Shown here one piece after another: positions 1 to 5,991 of a stretch of DNA of 9,109 nucleotides. The translations under genes were made by a program, and so were the position numbers. Position 1 is the stretch's first letter. Every line of letters starts with the position of its first letter. The stretch is from an uncultured Alphaproteobacteria bacterium (lineage in GTDB: Bacteria; Pseudomonadota; Alphaproteobacteria; UBA7985; CAJQQZ01). The stretch covers positions 1 to 9,109 of the forward strand of contig CAJQQJ010000225.1 in assembly GCA_905480445.1 (NCBI GenBank). The letters run 5' to 3'. Below the pieces are notes generated by a model. The model did not search any database. It was not told the DNA's origin and saw only the letters and a list, made by a program, of their open reading frames with translations.

Positions 1-750
1 AAAGTTGGTTGGCATTTACGTTCAAAGCTGGCTCCTGGCACGAGATGTGCGCTGGAACACGGTTGTGTCGCGCCCCTCATTGTTTGCGATGATGCGGATC
101 TCGACAAGGCCGTGCCCTCAATCCTGAAAGGTGGGTTTTACCATGCGGGTCAGGTTTGTGTTTCTGTTCAGCGTGTTATAGCTGACAAGAAAATCGCTGC
201 TGAATTATCCGAGCGGTTAGCAGCTGGCGCTAAAGCGTTGACGGTTGGTGATCCTTTGAATGACGATACAGCAGTGGGACCATTGATCAGACCGCGTGAC
301 GTTGAACGCGTTGCTGAATGGATAGAAGAAGCGGCAAGCGGCGATGGGCAAATTCTAGCTGGTGGGAAGGCAGCCTCTAAGGTTTGTTATGAACCGACCA
401 TTGTTAGCAATCCACTGCCCGGTTCTAGATTGGCCACCGCAGAAGTCTTTGGGCCTGCCTTGGGAATATTCACTTATGACAACCTCGACGAAGCATTTGC
501 GTTGGCGAATGCAGTAGATTTCAAATTCCAAGCTTCGATCTTCACCTCTGATATGGAGCGAACGTTGGCCGCGCACAAACACGTCAACGCCAGTGCGGTT
601 ATGGTCAATGATCACACAGCCTTTAGGGTTGATTGGATGCCGTTCGCTGGACTGGGGCTTTCGGGCTATGGTGTCGGCGGTATTGAACATACCGTTAACG
701 ATATGCAGATCGACAAGATGTTGGTGCTTAACTCACCGCATCTTCAATGA
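1..750 (+). CDS. Aldehyde dehydrogenase, C-terminal part (5' end outside window)
   Basis: An NAD(P)-dependent ALDH superfamily enzyme, expected to oxidise an aldehyde to its acid in the cytoplasm. The reading frame is open from base 1, giving 249 codons. The catalytic glutamate is at window codon 19 (LEHG) and the catalytic cysteine at codon 53 (GQVCVSVQR). The 34-residue gap equals the E268-C302 spacing of classical ALDHs. The cofactor motif EVFGP is at codons 148-152, and WMPFAG followed by GLSGYGVGG lies near the C-terminus. About 196 residues follow the cysteine, so the C-terminus is complete and roughly 220-240 residues are missing. VNDHTAFRVDWMPFAG resembles, from memory, the lactaldehyde or phosphonoacetaldehyde dehydrogenase type; the substrate is not determined. 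An internal GTG at 112 is not the start, since the catalytic residues straddle it. It is 34 bases upstream of the ThDP enzyme gene, probably in one operon. Confidence 0.93.
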   Translation, partial: KVGWHLRSKLAPGTRCALEHGCVAPLIVCDDADLDKAVPSILKGGFYHAGQVCVSVQRVIADKKIAAELSERLAAGAKALTVGDPLNDDTAVGPLIRPRDVERVAEWIEEAASGDGQILAGGKAASKVCYEPTIVSNPLPGSRLATAEVFGPALGIFTYDNLDEAFALANAVDFKFQASIFTSDMERTLAAHKHVNASAVMVNDHTAFRVDWMPFAGLGLSGYGVGGIEHTVNDMQIDKMLVLNSPHLQ

Positions 751-770
751 TTCAACTAAGTTTATATTTT

Positions 771-775
771 AAGGA
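771..775 (+). promoter_or_regulatory. Ribosome binding site of the ThDP enzyme gene
   Basis: AAGGA lies 9 bases before the ATG at 785, in the 34-base gap after the aldehyde dehydrogenase stop. It supports that ATG as the start. There is no convincing promoter or terminator in the gap, which fits co-transcription. Confidence 0.6.
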
Positions 776-784
776 AAATTCAAG

Positions 785-2443
785 ATGAAAGCCTCTGATC
801 TCTTTGTTCGGTGCCTGGAAGCCGAAGGTGTCGAACGTATTTTTGGCGTGCCGGGTGAAGAAAATGCAGACTTAATGATATCGCTGAAGAGCTCAAAGAT
901 TGAGTTTGTGCTTTGCCGTCATGAGCAAGCCGCTGCATTCATGGCTGACACTTATGGGCGTTTAACGGGTAAAGCTGGTGTCTGTCTCGCAACGTTAGGA
1001 CCAGGTGCGACTAACTTGGTGACAGGCGTGGCCGATGCAAATATGGACAGGGCGCCATTGGTCGCCATTATTGGCCAAGGGTCAACGGCCCGGCTTCATA
1101 AGGAAAGCCACCAGAACATGGATGCTATTGCCATGTTTGAGCCTATTTCAAAGTGGGCTCGGTCGATTTCTAATGAGAGCGTCATTCCCGAGATTATTCG
1201 CAAGGCCTTTAAACTTGCAACAGAAGAGAAACCGGGTGCCACCGTTATCGAATTGCCTGAAGACATAGCCAAGCGCGATGTCACGACTTTGCCAATGGTG
1301 CCAACTGTTACACGTCGTCCAGCCGCCGACTGGAAGGCTGTCAAACAAGCTGTGGATTTGATTGCGAGTGCCAAATCCCCCCTGATCCTAGCCGGCAATG
1401 GTACGGTTCGTAAGCGTGCCGCAAGACAACTGGAACGTTTGGCGCAAAAAACCGGTGCGCCGGTTGTGAATACATTTATGGGTAAGGGGGCCATTCCCAT
1501 GGACTCACCCCATAGCCTCTACACCATTGGCCTTCAGGGCAAAGATCACGTGCTTAATGCTTTTGCCGAAGCAGATGTAGTAATTTCGGCGGGCTATGAT
1601 CTTGTGGAGTACGCTCCATCATTTTGGAACCCTGATGGCGACAAGAAGATTGTCCATATTGATTTCACGCCAGCAGAAGTGGACGCGGATTACCCTGTGT
1701 CTGTCGAAGTAGTTTCCGATCTCGCTGACGCCTTGTGGTCAATCAACGAGCGCCTGAACTTGGATCATGAGGGCAGCTTGCCTTTGTTTGATATTGGTAA
1801 ATGGCAAGAGCTCAAAGAAACCATCTGGAATGATTTAACCGCTGAAAAAAATGACGTTGGTTTTCCGATGAAACCTCAGCGGATACTAAACGATATCCGT
1901 TCTGCAATGGGGCCTAAAGATATCCTGCTGTCCGATGTCGGTGCGCATAAAATGTGGATCTCGCGCTATTACCAATGCCAGGAGCCTAACACCTGTTTGA
2001 TCTCAAATGGCTTCTGCACCATGGGGTTTGCACTACCTGGAGCCATCGGGGCAACCTATGCCCGGCCTGACAGTAAAGTTGTTGCTGTTTGTGGCGATGC
2101 TGGGTTCTTGATGAATGTGCAAGATCTTGAAACAGCCGCACGCGTTAATGCTGACATCGTCTGCGTTGTTTGGCTGGACGGTGAATACGGCTTGATCAAA
2201 TGGAAGCAACAAAATCATTTCAATGGCGAGCATTCAGATTTGGCATTTAGTAATCCGGATATGGAAATGCTGGCAAAATCCTTCGGCATCAAAGGCAAAC
2301 ATGTAAAATCAGCCGTGGACTTCGGCCCAGCGTTCGAAGAAGCCTTGGCTCATAAGGGTCCAGTACTCTTGGCAGTTGACGTTGATTACCGCGAGAACGT
2401 TGCCCTGACAAAACGTTTGGGCGACATTGAGTTGGTGCTTTAG
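785..2443 (+). CDS. ThDP-dependent acetolactate synthase-like enzyme
   Basis: A 552-residue member of the thiamine-diphosphate family that includes acetolactate synthase and 2-oxoacid decarboxylases. All three domains are present: the pyrimidine-binding domain with GVPGEEN (21-27) and catalytic Glu47 in RHEQAA, a central domain with an IDFTPAE-type stretch, and the C-terminal diphosphate-binding domain. The metal motif is GDAGFL (437-442) instead of the usual GDG; Asp438 and Asp465 (27 residues on, in WLDGEYG) would be the Mg ligands. As I recall, an Asp-Asp pair with this spacing occurs in catabolic, FAD-independent acetolactate synthase, whereas biosynthetic AHAS has Asn. No small regulatory subunit gene (IlvN/IlvH type) follows, which also argues against the biosynthetic enzyme. 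Automated annotation would say 'acetolactate synthase large subunit'. With an ALDH before it and a GltS-like protein after it, the real reaction may be decarboxylation or carboligation of another 2-oxo acid. Family is sure, substrate is not. Confidence 0.93.
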   Translation: MKASDLFVRCLEAEGVERIFGVPGEENADLMISLKSSKIEFVLCRHEQAAAFMADTYGRLTGKAGVCLATLGPGATNLVTGVADANMDRAPLVAIIGQGSTARLHKESHQNMDAIAMFEPISKWARSISNESVIPEIIRKAFKLATEEKPGATVIELPEDIAKRDVTTLPMVPTVTRRPAADWKAVKQAVDLIASAKSPLILAGNGTVRKRAARQLERLAQKTGAPVVNTFMGKGAIPMDSPHSLYTIGLQGKDHVLNAFAEADVVISAGYDLVEYAPSFWNPDGDKKIVHIDFTPAEVDADYPVSVEVVSDLADALWSINERLNLDHEGSLPLFDIGKWQELKETIWNDLTAEKNDVGFPMKPQRILNDIRSAMGPKDILLSDVGAHKMWISRYYQCQEPNTCLISNGFCTMGFALPGAIGATYARPDSKVVAVCGDAGFLMNVQDLETAARVNADIVCVVWLDGEYGLIKWKQQNHFNGEHSDLAFSNPDMEMLAKSFGIKGKHVKSAVDFGPAFEEALAHKGPVLLAVDVDYRENVALTKRLGDIELVL

Positions 2444-2478
2444 AGCTTGTCGGAAACATTTAGAGAGAAGACAGAAAC

Positions 2479-3996
2479 ATGGAAACGATGAGCGAAGAAG
2501 TTATGTGGTTATCTCAAATTACGTATGGGGTTTTGGATTGGCTCGCTACGCTCTTTGTCTTCTTCCTTGGCCTGATGGCTTTGGTCGTGGTGGTACTGTT
2601 CTTTATTGATGTCACTCAGAAAAAAGACGCTGTTCGAAGAAATTACCCTGTCATCGGGCGGTTTCGGCATATGTTTTCTCAGCTTGGTGAGTTTTTCCGC
2701 CAATACTTCTTTGCGATGGACCGGGAAGAAATGCCGTTCAATCGAGCTGAGCGGGATTGGGTTTACCGCTCTTCGGCTGGCGGCGACAACACCGTGGCCT
2801 TTGGTTCTACAAGGAACCTGACACCGCCTGGTACAGCTATATTCGCTAACGCTCCTTTCCCAGCGTTGGACGAAGAGATCCACGAAGTCGACGAAGGGGT
2901 GTTGATTGGGCCTCATTGTGAAAAGCCCTATCTGGCTAAATCTTTGATCAATATTTCAGGAATGAGTTTTGGTGCAATCTCTAAACCTGCTGTGAAGGCG
3001 TTGTCTCAAGGCGCCAAACTTGCCAACTGTTGGATGAACACTGGTGAAGGTGGCTTGTCCAAATATCACCTGTCTGGTGGTTGCGATATTGTCTTTCAGA
3101 TAGGCACGGCCAAATACGGCGTTAGAAACCCAGAAGGCGGTTTGTCTGAGAAAAAGTTGCGAGAAGTGGCGGCACACCCTGAGGTCAAAATGTTTGAGCT
3201 CAAGTTGGCGCAGGGTGCCAAGCCTGGTAAAGGTGGCCTATTACCAGGCGCGAAAATCACCAAAAGAATTGCGGATATCCGTGGAATTGAACCGGGGCAT
3301 GATTCGGTGTCACCCAATCGCCATCCTGAAGTCGGCAATAATCAACAGCTCATCGATTTCGTGGATCATATTAGAACTTTGACTGGCAAGCCAGTCGGTT
3401 TCAAAACTGTTGTCGGGGACACTGAATGGCTGAGCACACTCTGTGAAGATATTGTAGTGCGCGGTGTTGAACATGCACCGGATTTCATTACCATCGATTC
3501 AGGCGACGGTGGAACAGGTGCAGCGCCGATGCCGCTGATGGACAACGTTGGTCTGACAATTCGTGAAGCACTTCCCAGAGTTATCGACACGCTGGAAAAA
3601 CATGGCTTGAGAGATCGGATAAAAGTGATCGCTTCTGGCAAACTGATCACGCCAGCAGAGGTTGCTTGGGCCTATTGTGTTGGGGCTGATTTCGTGACTT
3701 CAGCCCGTGGTTTCATGTTTTCGCTTGGTTGTATCCAGGCCTTGAAGTGCAATAAGAACACTTGCCCGACCGGTATAACGACCCACGATATGCGTTTGCA
3801 GCGTGGTCTTGTCCCTGAGGAGAAAGCAACAAAGGTTAAAAACTTCGCGGCTAAAATTCACTATGGTGTTGGGCTGATCGCACACTCGTGCGGCGTTTCA
3901 CATCCGCGCCAACTAGAACGTCGGCATTGTCGTATCGTTCAGAGTGGTACTGAGTCGATCAGGTTGGATAAACTCTATCCTCCTGTGGAGGACTAG
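2479..3996 (+). CDS. Membrane-anchored FMN-binding glutamate synthase family protein
   Basis: A 505-residue protein with the FMN-binding synthase domain of glutamate synthase (GltB type) but no N-terminal glutaminase domain and no C-terminal GXGXG domain. Residues about 22-43 form one very hydrophobic helix followed by basic residues, suggesting a membrane anchor with the catalytic part in the cytoplasm. The FMN-domain hallmarks are SGMSFGAIS (160-168), KLAQGAKPGKGG (242-253), a GIEPGHDSVSPNRHPE-type segment, and DSGDGGTGAAP (340-350). Cysteines 418, 424 and 429 (C-x5-C-x4-C) match the [3Fe-4S] ligand pattern of GltS. Without the glutaminase domain it cannot hydrolyse glutamine; it may use ammonia, another amine donor, or act as an oxidoreductase. 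MgsC of N-methylglutamate synthase is a known relative of this stand-alone type. A second in-frame ATG at 2488 is possible; AGAGAGAAG upstream gives only a weak ribosome site for either. It is probably the last gene of the operon, and its stop overlaps the opposing SEL1 gene. Confidence 0.92.
   Translation: METMSEEVMWLSQITYGVLDWLATLFVFFLGLMALVVVVLFFIDVTQKKDAVRRNYPVIGRFRHMFSQLGEFFRQYFFAMDREEMPFNRAERDWVYRSSAGGDNTVAFGSTRNLTPPGTAIFANAPFPALDEEIHEVDEGVLIGPHCEKPYLAKSLINISGMSFGAISKPAVKALSQGAKLANCWMNTGEGGLSKYHLSGGCDIVFQIGTAKYGVRNPEGGLSEKKLREVAAHPEVKMFELKLAQGAKPGKGGLLPGAKITKRIADIRGIEPGHDSVSPNRHPEVGNNQQLIDFVDHIRTLTGKPVGFKTVVGDTEWLSTLCEDIVVRGVEHAPDFITIDSGDGGTGAAPMPLMDNVGLTIREALPRVIDTLEKHGLRDRIKVIASGKLITPAEVAWAYCVGADFVTSARGFMFSLGCIQALKCNKNTCPTGITTHDMRLQRGLVPEEKATKVKNFAAKIHYGVGLIAHSCGVSHPRQLERRHCRIVQSGTESIRLDKLYPPVED
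3978..3992. repeat. Perfect 6-bp inverted repeat (hairpin) at the end of the GltS-like gene
   Basis: TCCTCC, a TGT loop, then GGAGGA make a perfect GC-rich stem in the last codons of the GltS-like gene, directly abutting the next hairpin. On the - strand it is followed by TAGAGTTTATCC, only a weak U-run, so it could at best be a poor terminator for the SEL1 transcript. On the + strand it stacks before the stronger hairpin at 3993-4012. Confidence 0.4.
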
Positions 3997-4030
3997 CGGC
4001 CTTCGCGGCTAGGCTTTTTCTTCTTTTTCT
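3993..4030 (+). terminator. Probable intrinsic terminator of the + strand operon, inside the opposing gene
   Basis: A stem runs from 3993-4000 to 4005-4012 with loop CTTC: five outer pairs (CTAGC with GCTAG), one G-G mismatch, then two G-C pairs. After GC comes a T-rich run at 4015-4030 (five T, C, two T, C, five T, C, T). Stem plus T-tract is the intrinsic-terminator pattern for the + strand. The first four stem bases are the CTAG holding both stop codons. The element lies entirely in the 3' coding end of the SEL1 gene, where the T-tract reads as lysine codons. No energy calculation was done; the mismatch weakens the stem, but the adjacent hairpin at 3978-3992 may help. Confidence 0.55.
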
Positions 4031-5039
4031 TGTTCTTACTTTTGGTTTGAGTTGGTTTTCTTTTTTGGGTTGGCTTAGCTTTGGTTCTCGTTGATGTTAG
4101 TGGCGCTTGCGCCATTGGGATCGTCTCACCATTAGCCTTCATCAAAGCGGTCTTTGTTGCCTTGTCAAAACTAGTACCAGAGGCCGTTTTTAGGAATCCG
4201 GCTTCCGCTAGCTGCTTTTTAACAAAAGCCATTGTAACGGGACTCCGCTCAGAACCCTTGTTTCGTAGCAGATCAACCGCAAAGTCATTCTTTAGTTTGA
4301 AGGCTTGCCAGATAAGGTCAGCCGCTTCTTCTCCGGCAGTTCCCTTTGCTTCAAGCTGAAGTCCTAAGAAAGCCAAGGCTGCGATGTTACCTTTGGCGAC
4401 AGCCTCGCGATAAAAACATTCAGCCTCGTCCATATTCTTTTCGTAGCCGACACCATTTTCATTAAGCCAGCCCAGTAAGAACAATGCATACGGGCTGCCT
4501 TCATCACCGGCTTTTTTCAGATGGGCCAGCGCTGTTAACAGTTTGTCGCTGTTTACCTTGCCGGCTTGGGAAGCTTGAATATGAAGATTAGCGCTGAGAT
4601 TGCGTGCTTGCCAGTCGTTACTTTGCTCTATGACTTCTGCAAGCAAATCGATAGCTTTCTCAGTGCCGTCGCTAGATCCATCAATTGAAAGATAATGAGC
4701 TTGTGCAACCAGGGCTGTTGGATCATTCTCTTTTGCCGCCTGTCCTGTCAGCAGTCGAGCCCTCGAAGTACGCCCTTCTTTTTCTAAAGCTCGAGCGTAA
4801 AAGGCCTTGATTGCGGCAGAGTCGGATAAGGCCAGAGCTTTTTCACAAAAGCCGATGGCGGTCGCGGGATCAATCCTGTCGAAACTCACGCCGCCATACT
4901 GAATTGGAGCTGCGGCTTTTATGCAGTCAAGCTCTTCCCGAATGGGTGGTTCTTGGGGTTGGCTAGCATCCAAAGCCAGCGCCGCCTCGATTGAGAAAGC
5001 AAAACCTGCAATTGCAAAAAATTTTGAGAGTCTAATCAT
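3993..5039 (-). CDS. Secreted SEL1-repeat protein with PG-binding-like segment and poly-lysine tail
   Basis: About 348 residues. The N-terminus is a signal peptide (basic start, hydrophobic core, likely cut after AALA near residue 22), so it is probably periplasmic. Residues about 38-70 (two cysteines, GGVSFDRIDPATAIGFCEKAL) resemble the N-terminal unit of alphaproteobacterial SEL1 proteins. Helical repeats follow, the clearest SEL1 unit being about 182-217 (ALFLLGWLNENGVGYEKNMDEA). Residues about 270-302 (VKKQLAEAGFL...TSFDKATKTALMKA) look like a degenerate PG_binding_1 motif. The last 29 residues carry 12 lysines, six of them in a row. The role is inferred: a scaffold or binding protein for envelope enzymes, coupled to the L,D-transpeptidase upstream. 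The chosen ATG at 5039 overlaps that gene's stop by 8 bases; a GTG immediately before it (5042) is an alternative. No clear ribosome site is visible, consistent with translational coupling. The 3' end shares CTAG with the convergent GltS-like gene. Confidence 0.87.
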   Translation of the reverse strand: MIRLSKFFAIAGFAFSIEAALALDASQPQEPPIREELDCIKAAAPIQYGGVSFDRIDPATAIGFCEKALALSDSAAIKAFYARALEKEGRTSRARLLTGQAAKENDPTALVAQAHYLSIDGSSDGTEKAIDLLAEVIEQSNDWQARNLSANLHIQASQAGKVNSDKLLTALAHLKKAGDEGSPYALFLLGWLNENGVGYEKNMDEAECFYREAVAKGNIAALAFLGLQLEAKGTAGEEAADLIWQAFKLKNDFAVDLLRNKGSERSPVTMAFVKKQLAEAGFLKTASGTSFDKATKTALMKANGETIPMAQAPLTSTRTKAKPTQKRKPTQTKSKNKKKKKKPSREGR

Positions 5040-5901
5040 CACGGAAATGAACGAGGAGAATTTGCAGTCCTTCTTTGGTCAGCAAAGTACCCTCTTCATC
5101 GAAGACATAGCTTCCATCTCGGACATATTTCCAGCGGCGTGTGTGATCGTTGGAGTGTTTTTCAAAATAACGCGGCACTGTCCCCCACAAAGGATTGGCG
5201 TCGCTTAGGTTCTTTTTACTGTTGTCATGCACTCGGCTATAGAGTGCCAGGGCATTGCTTTGATGCATTCTGATGCAACCGTGGCTATCAGCACGCCCAA
5301 GCAAGCGGTACTTGCCAGTTGTGGTGCCGTGCATTGCTACACCGGACCGTCGACCAGATTTATAATGCAGATCGATGAACATGGCGTGGATCATACCAGG
5401 CGCATACCAACCTTTTTTGTGGCGATAATTTCGATCATCGATATTGAAAATACCGAGCGGTGTTGGGCCGGACCGGCTGTCGCCAGGATATTTACGTCCC
5501 GTAGATACAGGCCAAGAATAAGGAGGAAGAGCTTCTGCCTCTGTCCAACCCTTTTTCTTCCAGAATTTTTCGTCCCACATGGCGAGTTGCCAAGGGTGGC
5601 GCGGCTGGTCGTCAATGACCGTACCATTCGCCGTTAAACCAGTGTGTTCTGTGCTGACTTCGCCGCTCGTGTCGCGTTCTATCACCCACATTTTTTGGCG
5701 ACCATTTCCGGAGGTGGCAGTGTTAATGTAAATCGCCATTTTATAGCTGGAGTGAATTTCACTTGGCTTTATGAAGGCAACACCTTTGCGCGGCGTCAAA
5801 TTTTCAAGATAATTGAGACCAAGATCTTCCTCGGCGATCGCGACAACAGTCTGGCCGAAAGAAAGGACGAGTAAAGTAATCAGTGTGGATAAGACGCGCA
5901 T
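5032..5901 (-). CDS. Periplasmic L,D-transpeptidase (YkuD family)
   Basis: A YkuD-fold L,D-transpeptidase of about 289 residues. These enzymes make 3-3 crosslinks in peptidoglycan or attach proteins to it through a cysteine nucleophile. The catalytic signature is intact: His191 (AMHGTTTG) and SHGCIRM with Ser206, His207, Gly208, Cys209 and Arg211. Upstream are the family's PVSTGRKYPGD (132-142) and TPLGIF strands. Residues 1-23 (MRVLSTLITLLVLSF then QTVVAIA, cut before EED) form a signal peptide, so it acts in the periplasm. The start is the ATG at 5901, preceded by GGGGAG and giving a proper signal peptide at the very N-terminus. The frame can be extended to a TTG at 5958 or an ATG at 5913, but that puts 19 or 4 extra residues before the signal and overlaps a candidate promoter. 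Its 3' end overlaps the SEL1 gene. The exact reaction (crosslinking, lipoprotein attachment, or hydrolysis) cannot be told from sequence. Confidence 0.93.
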   Translation of the reverse strand: MRVLSTLITLLVLSFGQTVVAIAEEDLGLNYLENLTPRKGVAFIKPSEIHSSYKMAIYINTATSGNGRQKMWVIERDTSGEVSTEHTGLTANGTVIDDQPRHPWQLAMWDEKFWKKKGWTEAEALPPYSWPVSTGRKYPGDSRSGPTPLGIFNIDDRNYRHKKGWYAPGMIHAMFIDLHYKSGRRSGVAMHGTTTGKYRLLGRADSHGCIRMHQSNALALYSRVHDNSKKNLSDANPLWGTVPRYFEKHSNDHTRRWKYVRDGSYVFDEEGTLLTKEGLQILLVHFRDD

Positions 5902-5905
5902 CGAG

Positions 5906-5911
5906 CTCCCC
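5906..5911 (-). promoter_or_regulatory. Ribosome binding site deciding the transpeptidase start
   Basis: GGGGAG on the - strand ends 4 bases before the ATG at 5901. The spacing is slightly short but workable. The upstream alternatives (ATG at 5913, TTG at 5958) have no comparable site, so this favours the start that puts the signal peptide at the N-terminus. Confidence 0.5.
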
Positions 5912-5937
5912 ATAGATGCAGTCAGAAAGAGTAGTCT

Positions 5938-5965
5938 TTCATAAAGCTCTCGCGCCAAGCGTCAA
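5938..5965 (-). promoter_or_regulatory. Candidate sigma-70 promoter for the transpeptidase-SEL1 pair
   Basis: On the - strand TTGACG (5965-5960, 5 of 6 to the -35 consensus) is followed after 16 bases by TATGAA (5943-5938, 4 of 6 to the -10 consensus). Transcription would begin near 5931, leaving a leader of about 30 bases before the ATG at 5901. It sits in the 90-base gap after the CapA-like gene, the widest gap in the - strand block. Such matches occur by chance, so this is tentative. Confidence 0.35.
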
Positions 5966-5991
5966 GAAGCTTTAACGCGTATTTGAACACC

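Noticed and set aside
785..2443. Sulfoacetaldehyde acetyltransferase (Xsc) or phosphonopyruvate decarboxylase as the identity of the ThDP enzyme
   Set aside because: Length of 552 is below the roughly 600 I expect for Xsc and above the roughly 380-400 of phosphonopyruvate decarboxylase, and no phosphonate or sulfonate genes are visible. Left as acetolactate synthase-like.
2479..3996. True glutamate synthase large subunit (gltB)
   Set aside because: A GltB chain is about 1500 residues with glutaminase and GXGXG domains. Only the FMN/iron-sulfur domain is present, with a membrane helix.
4015..4056. Poly-lysine tail as a sequencing or frameshift artefact
   Set aside because: Lysine and arginine enrichment begins well upstream of the homopolymer-like run, the codons mix AAA and AAG, and the frame ends at a stop that fits the neighbouring gene exactly.
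4081..4359. Open frame on the + strand inside the SEL1 gene
   Set aside because: It lies opposite a gene with signal peptide and SEL1 repeats, has no recognisable motif and no ribosome site. It is an antisense shadow.
5227..5637. 136-codon open frame on the + strand opposite the transpeptidase gene
   Set aside because: It is antisense to the catalytic region with the intact YkuD signature and shows no motif of its own.
5943..5973. Inverted repeat AAAGCT...AGCTTT after the CapA-like gene, considered as a terminator
   Set aside because: Only six outer pairs match, the inner part is broken by mismatches and a bulge, and no T-run follows on the - strand. The same bases fit a promoter better.
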